From: Melioribacteraceae bacterium
GTDB lineage: Bacteria; Bacteroidota; Ignavibacteria; Ignavibacteriales; Melioribacteraceae
Length of the DNA stretch: 6,149 bases
NCBI GenBank assembly: GCA_027036655.1
Contig: JALWEC010000540.1
Coordinates: 1-6,149, forward strand
Direction of reading: 5' to 3'
Shown here: in pieces, positions 1 to 5,730 of the stretch
Numbering within the stretch: the stretch's first letter is position 1
How the letters are laid out: each line of letters begins with the position of its first letter
Program-made: the position numbers and the translations under genes
The notes under the pieces: model-generated
What the model was told of the DNA's origin: nothing
The model's database searches: none
What the model saw: the letters and a program-made list of their open reading frames with translations, nothing else

Positions 1-98
1 TACTTGTTTTTAATTTATGGAAATTACTATCAGCTAACGCGGTAAATGGGATTTCAGATTTGGGAAAAACATCATTAAAAACAAACCGAAAAAATTCT

Positions 99-139
99 GT
101 CATTGCGAGCCCTGATGAAATCAGGGTGTGGCAATCTCA
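99..139 (+). repeat. REP-like palindromic element, copy 1
   Basis: The element starts GTCATTGCGAGC and ends GGCAATCTCA, the familiar ends of a dispersed palindrome found in many bacterial genomes. ATTGC (102-106) pairs with GCAAT (131-135). Inside, CCCTGAT (110-116) pairs perfectly with ATCAGGG (120-126) around a GAA loop, so a strong hairpin is expected in DNA or RNA. It is followed by the 25-bp tail at 146-170. No transposase is visible in the window, so a non-autonomous origin is inferred. Confidence 0.75.
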
Positions 140-145
140 CCAGTA

Positions 146-170
146 TTCAACCTCACCCGTTAAACCGATT
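146..170 (+). repeat. Repeated 25-bp tail, copy 1
   Basis: The unit is TTCAACCT, five variable bases, then GTTAAACCGATT. It matches 322-346 at 22 of 25 positions. Both copies follow a REP-like element that starts GTCATTGCGAG, so the repeated unit seems to be the palindrome plus this tail. The function is unknown. Confidence 0.6.
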
Positions 171-198
171 TTGAACATTCAACATCCGCGTGTTTTCC

Positions 199-243
199 GA
201 TGAGATTGCTTCACTGCTCCTAACGTCGCAGTTCGCAACGACG
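199..243 (-). repeat. REP-like palindromic element, copy 2 (inverted)
   Basis: This copy is in the opposite orientation to copies 1 and 3: it begins GATGAGATTGCTTCACTGC and ends GTTCGCAACGACG on the plus strand. TTGC (206-209) pairs with GCAA (235-238), and ACTGC (213-217) pairs with GCAGT (228-232), giving a hairpin. The last arm reads GCAACGAC instead of the usual GCAATGAC, suggesting mild decay. Confidence 0.7.
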
Positions 244-265
244 CTAATATTTAAACGAACAAACA

Positions 266-298
266 GTCATTGCGAGCGAAACATAGTGAAGCGCGGCA
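266..298 (+). repeat. REP-like palindromic element, copy 3 (partial)
   Basis: It begins GTCATTGCGAGCGAAAC and continues through GTGAAGCGCGGCA, matching the left and middle parts of the same family. The expected right end GGCAATCTC is replaced by GGCACCGCC, so the right arm is diverged or truncated. A second copy of the 25-bp tail follows at 322-346. Confidence 0.65.
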
Positions 299-321
299 CC
301 GCCTTGGCGAACTCCTGAATT

Positions 322-346
322 TTCAACCTAGCCTGTTAAACCGATT
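322..346 (+). repeat. Repeated 25-bp tail, copy 2
   Basis: Same unit as 146-170 with three differences in the central variable bases. It lies 176 bp downstream of the first copy and again follows a REP-like element in the same orientation. Confidence 0.6.
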
Positions 347-419
347 GTTAAATTATTCAGCTCATTTGGATTACATATTATTCGGTTATTCAAAACCTTC
401 TGAAGCTTGGGTTGGCGAA

Positions 420-2786
420 TTAAAAATAAATCCGGTATAAAAACATAGGGAAAAATCCCTGCTGGTAATCGACTTTTATTCTGTTGTGTGTTGGGTCCCA
501 AACTTGCTGAAATACATTCCGATGATCCGTAAGATTTTGAATTTCGAGCGCCCATTCCTGATCGGTTGAACCGATATTAACCCGATATGAAATTTTCAAG
601 TCAATCCGAAAATAATCGGGATGCTTTTGGGAGTTAGCTTCCGAATAAATATACACGGCTTTATTTTCCAACTGTGAAGCCGCCGCATCTATCGGCGTAT
701 AAGGTCTGCCTCCAGCGTAAACCCATCGCAAATCAATTTTTATTTTGCTGTTTTCCGAAACGTTATATTCATATCCTCCCAAAAGATTAAAGACATAACG
801 ATTATCAAAAACCGTCGGATGTTCAATTCCGTTGTACCCTTTGTAAAAAGAACGAAAGAGAGACGCGGTTGCAAGTAGATAATAATTTTCGCTCAAAAAT
901 TTCTCAAAAGTAAGTTCAAGTCCGTAGTTTCGTCCGGACCCAAGATTGCGAAGACTATCAATTTGCTGAATATAAAAATACGCTCCTTCATTCAACATAG
1001 AATAATCCCGGTTGCCCTTGTCAACAGGAGCGTTACGCAATGCCTGATAATACGCTTCCGTTTTTATCCTGATTTGATTTCCTATTAAATACTGGTAACC
1101 GAGGACAAACTGATTGCTGAAAGTAAATCCCAAGTTTCTGTTGGTCTCGGCAATTTTTCCGTCGGGTAATTCGGTTCGCACAAAATAAATAATTTTAGGC
1201 TGAGTTTGTGAAAGCAGTCCGTATCCGAAGCTGAGAATATGCGCCCCGGTTTGCCACTCGATTCCGAAACGCGGCTCAAGCGAAGAACTGTTATTCAGCG
1301 CCAAACGCTGATAGTGCAGTCCGCCGTTGACAAAAAGAGTATTGCTAAATCGATGCTTCCACTGAAAATAACCTTGATAAAGCTCCGTTGTTCCTTTAGT
1401 ATCGGTCAGCTTAAAAAAATCGTTTTCATCAAACCGGTGAACGCTGTCAATAAAATTAACATTGTCGCGGTCTATTATTATTCCCGCGTTAAAAAAATCT
1501 TTAGAACTTAATTTGTGTGTGAAATCCGCCGAAAAGCTGATTGTCGTTTCTGCATTGGAGGAACGATAAAACTGCGTCTTTGTTCTGTTATTGTTTTTCA
1601 AAGAATCAATCGCGGTTGTAGCTCTCGTTCCCGAGACGGAAACGCTTGTTTTCAGCAAAGACTTTTTATTAAAATAATAAACATTGGAAAGCCCCACGAC
1701 GCCCATATCCGAGCCGAAGTCGGTGTCCGTTCCGAGCAAGCCGTAGGAAGATTCACTCTTATCTTTTTCGCTGTCCCACAACCTAATATAACTTAATCCG
1801 CCGATTCCGAATAAAGTCCAGATTCCCGTTGTCTTAGTCGGGACATAAAACTTAAAAGTTAAATCCTGATATTGCGGGACTGAGCTTCCCGCAAGAGTAT
1901 TCAGTCCAATTGCGTTTAACACTGCCAATGTTGAGTAACGGTAATTAATCAGAAAAGACGCATCCTTTCCTTTGGCAAAAGGTCCTTCCGCTCCCAATTC
2001 AAAGCCGTTAAATCCTATTTGCCCGACAAACTCATATTTTTCATCATTTCCGTTTCGCATTTTCAAATCAAAAACTCCGGATAGAGCGTTTCCATATTCT
2101 GCGGGGAAAGCTCCGGTCAGGAAATCCGAGTTCGAAAGAAGGTTGTTATTCAGAATAGTTACGGGGCCGCCGGTTGTTCCGCTTGCGCCAAAATGATTTG
2201 GATTTGGGATATTGATTCCTTCCAATCTCCACAGCAATCCCATTGGAGAATTGCCGCGAATGATTATGTCGTTTCTGGAATCGTCCGCACCTACTACTCC
2301 GGCATAGTTTTGCGCCATTCGAGACGGGTCGCCGAGACTCCCGGCGTAACGCCTTGCTTCTTCAATGCTGAATGTTCGCGCGCTGACGGAAGCAAATTCG
2401 TTAGAAGACCTTATTTTATCCTCTTTCGCCGTAACGACAACGCTGCCCATTTGAATAACTTTTTCTTGAAGCTCTACGGTTAAAGTAAGCTGTTTACCCG
2501 CCGTCAATTCAAGATTTGAAAAATATTTATCGTTATATCCTACATAACTGACCTTAACGCTAACTCTTCCGATAGGAATTTTCTCCAACTTAAAATTTCC
2601 GTTAACGTCGCTTGCCGTTCCGATTAACGGATTTGTATTCGGAATTATTACCGTTGCGCCCGGCAAAGGATATTTTGTTACCTCGTCAATTACTTTACCG
2701 CGAATTGTTTGAGTTAATTGCGCATAATAAATCGTAGGTAGAAAAATCAATAGCAGGAGTATCTTCCGTTCGAGTCGGATATTCAT
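420..2786 (-). CDS. TonB-dependent outer-membrane receptor
   Basis: A 788-residue receptor expected to import a ligand across the outer membrane using energy from TonB-ExbBD. Residues 1-22 form a Sec signal peptide (basic start, LLLLIFLP core, cleavage near YYA|Q). Residues about 28-110 are a carboxypeptidase-regulatory-like beta-sandwich (IRGKV...PLPGATV...GTASDVNGNFKLEKIPIG). GSVVVTA (114-120) sits where a TonB-box-like segment is expected. The plug spans about 129-243 and includes NDIIIRGNSPMGLLWRLEG and PAEYGNALSGVFDLKMRNGN. The rest is beta-barrel and ends FLYRIYF, with the terminal phenylalanine typical of BamA-assembled barrels. It is shorter than usual SusC proteins and has no SusD neighbour in view, so a glycan-uptake call is not supported. 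The substrate is unknown. The start is supported by the signal peptide and by a weak AGAG seven bases upstream. The gene is intact, with stop TAA. Confidence 0.93.
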   Translation of the reverse strand: MNIRLERKILLLLIFLPTIYYAQLTQTIRGKVIDEVTKYPLPGATVIIPNTNPLIGTASDVNGNFKLEKIPIGRVSVKVSYVGYNDKYFSNLELTAGKQLTLTVELQEKVIQMGSVVVTAKEDKIRSSNEFASVSARTFSIEEARRYAGSLGDPSRMAQNYAGVVGADDSRNDIIIRGNSPMGLLWRLEGINIPNPNHFGASGTTGGPVTILNNNLLSNSDFLTGAFPAEYGNALSGVFDLKMRNGNDEKYEFVGQIGFNGFELGAEGPFAKGKDASFLINYRYSTLAVLNAIGLNTLAGSSVPQYQDLTFKFYVPTKTTGIWTLFGIGGLSYIRLWDSEKDKSESSYGLLGTDTDFGSDMGVVGLSNVYYFNKKSLLKTSVSVSGTRATTAIDSLKNNNRTKTQFYRSSNAETTISFSADFTHKLSSKDFFNAGIIIDRDNVNFIDSVHRFDENDFFKLTDTKGTTELYQGYFQWKHRFSNTLFVNGGLHYQRLALNNSSSLEPRFGIEWQTGAHILSFGYGLLSQTQPKIIYFVRTELPDGKIAETNRNLGFTFSNQFVLGYQYLIGNQIRIKTEAYYQALRNAPVDKGNRDYSMLNEGAYFYIQQIDSLRNLGSGRNYGLELTFEKFLSENYYLLATASLFRSFYKGYNGIEHPTVFDNRYVFNLLGGYEYNVSENSKIKIDLRWVYAGGRPYTPIDAAASQLENKAVYIYSEANSQKHPDYFRIDLKISYRVNIGSTDQEWALEIQNLTDHRNVFQQVWDPTHNRIKVDYQQGFFPMFLYRIYF

Positions 2787-2821
2787 AGAATTTCTCTTTT
2801 GTTTGTTTTCTGATTTTTTAT

Positions 2822-2850
2822 ATTATATGAATTTAACCTTTGGTATTCAA
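2822..2850 (-). promoter_or_regulatory. Candidate sigma70-type promoter for the receptor gene
   Basis: On the minus strand, TTGAAT (2850-2845) is followed by exactly 17 bases and then TATAAT (2827-2822), a perfect -10 hexamer with a good -35. A transcript would start near 2815, giving a leader of about 29 bases before the receptor ATG. It lies wholly within the 69-bp gap, just after the stop of the GLUG gene. The gap is AT-rich, so a chance TATAAT is possible, and many Bacteroidota use a different promoter consensus (TAnnTTTG), which I do not find here. Confidence 0.4.
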
Positions 2851-2855
2851 CAGTT

Positions 2856-5699
2856 CTATTTCATTAATATCATTTTTTTCATCCGAATAAAATTATCCGT
2901 GCGTAACGCGTAAAAATAAATCCCGCTCGAAAGTCCGGACGCATCGAACCTAACCGAATAATTTCCCGGCGCTTTTATTTCATCAACAAGAGTCGCGATT
3001 TCACTCACTAACGCGTTGTAAATAATTATTTTTACTCTCTGCCCTACTATCCGACCGTCCTTCTCTATCTTTGGAACTTTATATTTAATCGTTGTTGTCG
3101 GATTAAACGGGTTCGGATAGTTTTGAGATAGTTCAAATTTTACGGGTGCGCCTACTTCAACTTCAGCAATTTCAGAATACTCAAAATTTCCGTCTATGTC
3201 TATTTGTTTCAATCTGTATTGAATACTCCCGCTCGGACAATTTTCATCCGTAAAAGAATATTCCTTCGGGGAATTGCTGTTGCCGTGTCCTTCAACGAAT
3301 CCAATATTCTCCCAGCTAGTTTGAACTTTTTCCTTTTTCCTTTCAACTCGAAAACCATAATTGTTTACTTCTGTTGCGGTTTGCCAGTTTAACTCAACGG
3401 AACTCCGGAAAACATTCGCTGAAAAAGAAGAAAGTGTAACAGGCAGTGTTCCGTCAATACCATATAGAATAGGATATCCGTCATTTTTACTTCCGTCAAT
3501 GTTCCAATAGTCGTTGCTACCGTTTGCTGTTTCTCCTACAAAATCCCAACCGGCGTCCGTAAATGTTGCTTTTGCTTTCATCTGTGAAGTAGTTTTGTCC
3601 GTTCCGCCGGCGCTCGTGCTTTGTCCTGACGTTTCTTTATCCCAAAACGAATTATTTATCGTCGATTTACTGTTATTGTATCCAATCAAACCGCCGACAT
3701 CGCCCGTCCCAGAAACGCTTCCCGTACTGTATGAATTACTAACATCGGCATAATTTCCTCCAATTAATCCGCCTACTTCGTATCCGCCAGAAACACTTCC
3801 CCGGCTATAGCAATTACTAACGCTCGTCCCCATATTAAAACCGACAAGCCCGCCGGCATCATTTCCGCTTGTTGTAACATTACCGGTTGCATAAGATTTA
3901 GATATTGTTCCATCGTTACTTCCAACTAATCCGCCTGCATAATCTCCGGTTGTTGTAACATTGCCCGTTGCATAAGAATTGGATATTATTTCTTCGTTAT
4001 TTCCAACTAATCCGCCTGTATAATCATCGGTTGAGTTTACAGTGCAAGAACTGTAACAATAACTAATGGTTGCATTATTATAGCCGGTCAGTCCTCCAAT
4101 GTCCGCGCCATTTCCCGAAACGCTTCCGATAGCGTAAGAATGAGAAATTTCCGATGAGTTTTCATTCTTTCCGACCAAACCGCCGGAAATTCCTTTTCCT
4201 GAAATATCAACATCGGTTACTCCAAGATTTTTAATTGTGGCTCCGTTCGTATATCCGAAAACTCCTTGATAATATTTTCCCGAACGATCAATATGCAAAG
4301 AACCTATTGTATGGCTGTCGCCGTCGTAAACTCCCGTAAATTTAGTTGTTTCATTCCCAATCGGAGAAAAGCCATCTTCAAGGTCCCAACTCTGAGTCGC
4401 CGAAGCTTCGATATTTGCGGTCTGAATAAAATTTTTATCCCAAGAAGAAGGATGCGCGCTTAACCAAAGTAAATTATCGAGAGCGGATATTTGGTAAGGA
4501 TTTCCCGAAGTTCCATCGCCGGAACTCGGAGCCGTTCCTTCGGCAAAAGTCTGCCAACTTAGATAAGGATAACCTAAATTTCTATCTGTGTTTATATCCC
4601 AATAATCGTCGCTTCCGTTTGCGCTTTCTCCTACAAAATCCCAACCTGCGTCGGTAAATGTTGACTCTGTTTTCATCTGTGAGGTTGTTTTTCCTGTTCC
4701 TCCGTCGCTTAAACTTTGTCCGGATGTTTGCGTATCCCAAAATGAATTTGTAACAGTCGCTCTTCCATTATCATTATTTCCCACAAGCCCGCCGACGCTT
4801 GACGAGCCGGAAACTTGTCCCTTACTATAAGAATTAGCGATTGAACTATGATAATAATTATATCCGACTAAACCGCCGACACGGTCGTTAATACCGTGCA
4901 CATCTGCAAGACTGTAGCAATTCTCTACCTTGCAATATATATAATTTTTCCCAACCAAACCGCCAACGTTGTAAGTCCCTGAAACGCTTCCCGACGAATA
5001 ACAGTTTGATATTTCCAAATTCCCGCTTCCATCGGATGCGCCGTACGCTTTGCCAACTAATCCCCCTACATCGCCGCTGTTTACGCCTGAAACATTGCAT
5101 TTACTAAAGCAATTTGTTATTGCGTTTGTCTCTCCCGAATAATTTCGCGTGTACCCAATTAATCCCCCAACTTCGTATCTCCCTAAAACAGATCCGGAAC
5201 TATAACAATTTGTAACGGTTAATGAATGAATGTTTGAACCTATTAACGCTCCGGCATCCGAACTGCTTGTAATATCGACGGAAATCAAACCGAGATTTTT
5301 AATTGTAGCTCCAGAAAAAGCATAACCGAATAAACCTTCCGCCTTATCGTCTGAACGATTGATGTACAAATGACTGATTGTGTGTCCTTGCCCGTCGTAA
5401 GTTCCCGTAAAATAAGGAGAAGTGTATCCAATCGGTGAAAAGCCGTAATAACCTCCGCTTCCGTCCGGATTCCAAGTAGAAGTCGCTGATGCGTCAATAT
5501 CCGCTGTTTGAATAAAACATTTATCCCAAACTGAAGAAGTTGTACTTAGCCAGAGTAAATTATCCAGAGTAGCAATTTGGTAAGGATTTGTTGAAGTCCC
5601 GTCCCCCGAACTCGGCGCAGTTCCAGCTGCTGATAGTTCCATATTTAACGCTAATACAATTGAAAATATTATTAATAATACTGTTCTTATTTTTCTCAT
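2856..5699 (-). CDS. T9SS-secreted protein with two GLUG-repeat modules
   Basis: A complete 947-residue secreted or surface protein of unknown function. Residues 1-25 are a Sec signal peptide (MRKIRTVLLIIFSIVLAL core, cleavage after SAA). Two homologous modules follow, about 26-387 and 388-747. Each opens GTAPSSGDGTS.NPYQI, continues through a conserved cap (NLLWLS, GFSPIG, FTG.YDG, ATIKNLG), then a run of GLUG repeats (GGLVG-type cores at 150, 178, 212, 246, 275, 303 and at 506, 535, 562, 589, 616, 643, 669), then a closing NSFWD.(Q/E)TSGQS...AGWDFVGE(S/T)ANGS block. Such repeats probably form an elongated beta-solenoid and occur in bacterial surface proteins. Residues 752-848 are a linker domain (LPVTLSSFSA, ELNWQTATEVNNYGF), and 859-947 a type A T9SS sorting domain (NYPNPFNPTTTIKY, ending KKMILMK). 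The usual YDILGRE turn reads YNALVSE here, a divergent form. No catalytic motif is seen; adhesion or a structural surface role is inference. It lies 31 bp after another T9SS gene, probably co-transcribed with it. Confidence 0.9.
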   Translation of the reverse strand: MRKIRTVLLIIFSIVLALNMELSAAGTAPSSGDGTSTNPYQIATLDNLLWLSTTSSVWDKCFIQTADIDASATSTWNPDGSGGYYGFSPIGYTSPYFTGTYDGQGHTISHLYINRSDDKAEGLFGYAFSGATIKNLGLISVDITSSSDAGALIGSNIHSLTVTNCYSSGSVLGRYEVGGLIGYTRNYSGETNAITNCFSKCNVSGVNSGDVGGLVGKAYGASDGSGNLEISNCYSSGSVSGTYNVGGLVGKNYIYCKVENCYSLADVHGINDRVGGLVGYNYYHSSIANSYSKGQVSGSSSVGGLVGNNDNGRATVTNSFWDTQTSGQSLSDGGTGKTTSQMKTESTFTDAGWDFVGESANGSDDYWDINTDRNLGYPYLSWQTFAEGTAPSSGDGTSGNPYQISALDNLLWLSAHPSSWDKNFIQTANIEASATQSWDLEDGFSPIGNETTKFTGVYDGDSHTIGSLHIDRSGKYYQGVFGYTNGATIKNLGVTDVDISGKGISGGLVGKNENSSEISHSYAIGSVSGNGADIGGLTGYNNATISYCYSSCTVNSTDDYTGGLVGNNEEIISNSYATGNVTTTGDYAGGLVGSNDGTISKSYATGNVTTSGNDAGGLVGFNMGTSVSNCYSRGSVSGGYEVGGLIGGNYADVSNSYSTGSVSGTGDVGGLIGYNNSKSTINNSFWDKETSGQSTSAGGTDKTTSQMKAKATFTDAGWDFVGETANGSNDYWNIDGSKNDGYPILYGIDGTLPVTLSSFSANVFRSSVELNWQTATEVNNYGFRVERKKEKVQTSWENIGFVEGHGNSNSPKEYSFTDENCPSGSIQYRLKQIDIDGNFEYSEIAEVEVGAPVKFELSQNYPNPFNPTTTIKYKVPKIEKDGRIVGQRVKIIIYNALVSEIATLVDEIKAPGNYSVRFDASGLSSGIYFYALRTDNFIRMKKMILMK
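3130..3256 (-). repeat. 127-bp perfect direct repeat, copy A
   Basis: Identical base for base to 6023-6149, in the same orientation and reading frame. It encodes the end of the linker and start of the sorting domain (from FTDENCPSGS through GAPVKFE). Immediately on the 3'-coding side the two genes keep the same protein sequence but differ synonymously in 10 of 15 codons. Confidence 0.97.
3459..4538 (-). repeat. GLUG module 2 of an internal duplication
   Basis: Residues 388-747 of the GLUG protein form the second copy of a ~360-residue module, paralogous to residues 26-387. Shared blocks in the same order include GTAPSSGDGTS, NLLWLS, FSPIG, ATIKNLG, the GLUG run and TFTDAGWDFVGE. It carries seven GLUG cores with a regular 26-29 residue period, against six less regular ones in module 1. 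Confidence 0.85.
3871..4032 (-). repeat. 81-bp tandem repeat inside the GLUG array
   Basis: Two adjacent 81-bp copies (3871-3951 and 3952-4032) match at 70 of 81 positions. Each encodes one 27-residue GLUG unit with the pattern SYATGNVTT.G..AGGLVG. This is the most uniform part of the array and suggests relatively recent unit duplication. Neighbouring units on both sides are clearly more diverged. Confidence 0.85.
4539..5624 (-). repeat. GLUG module 1 of an internal duplication
   Basis: Residues 26-387 of the GLUG protein form the first copy of the duplicated module. It begins right after the predicted signal-peptide cleavage site and ends NLGYPYLSWQTFAE, directly before the second GTAPSSGDGTS. 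Its GLUG cores are spaced 28-34 residues apart, less regularly than in module 2. Confidence 0.85.
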
Positions 5700-5705
5700 T
5701 TTTTA

Positions 5706-5709
5706 CTCC
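5706..5709 (-). promoter_or_regulatory. Ribosome binding site of the GLUG gene
   Basis: GGAG on the minus strand is separated by six bases (TAAAAA) from the ATG at 5699-5697. It supports this start, as does the signal peptide that begins there. Confidence 0.7.
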
Positions 5710-5730
5710 GGTTATTTGTTATAGTTAAAT

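Larger units (their letters stand above)
1..419. other. Intergenic region with REP-like repeats
   Basis: This stretch lies downstream of the TonB-dependent receptor and has no convincing gene. It holds three copies or remnants of a short palindromic element (99-139, 199-243, 266-298) and two copies of a 25-bp tail (146-170, 322-346). Bases 1-98 are AT-rich and show nothing recognisable. One plus-strand frame is open from base 3 to a TGA at 201-203, but its translation resembles no family I know and it runs through a repeat. Bases 347-419 show nothing beyond a weak 4-bp stem (384-387 with 394-397). I see no strong intrinsic terminator behind the receptor, so the palindromes may act as transcript ends, which is inference. 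Confidence 0.7.

Noticed and set aside
384..397. Possible terminator hairpin after the receptor gene
   Set aside because: The stem is only 4 bp (GGTT/AACC) with no following T-run on the minus strand.
328..555. A 75-codon minus-strand open frame overlapping the receptor 3' end
   Set aside because: Most of it lies in another frame of the receptor gene, its translation has no recognisable family or signal, and the receptor frame is strongly supported by homology features to its terminal phenylalanine.
1239..2483. Several plus-strand open frames of 74-96 codons across this interval
   Set aside because: They are antisense shadows of the receptor gene with no sensible domains and basic, low-information translations.
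420..2786. SusC-type glycan importer
   Set aside because: The protein is shorter than typical SusC proteins, and no SusD-like lipoprotein or carbohydrate enzyme is visible next to it.
3630..5252. Regularly spaced repeats that could suggest a CRISPR array
   Set aside because: The repeats are long, diverged, in frame and encode GLUG protein units; there are no constant short repeats with unique spacers.
4888..5497. Two 70-codon minus-strand frames inside the GLUG gene
   Set aside because: They lie in an alternative frame of the repeat-rich GLUG coding sequence and are rich in Arg/Trp/Cys, as expected from a frame-shifted repeat.
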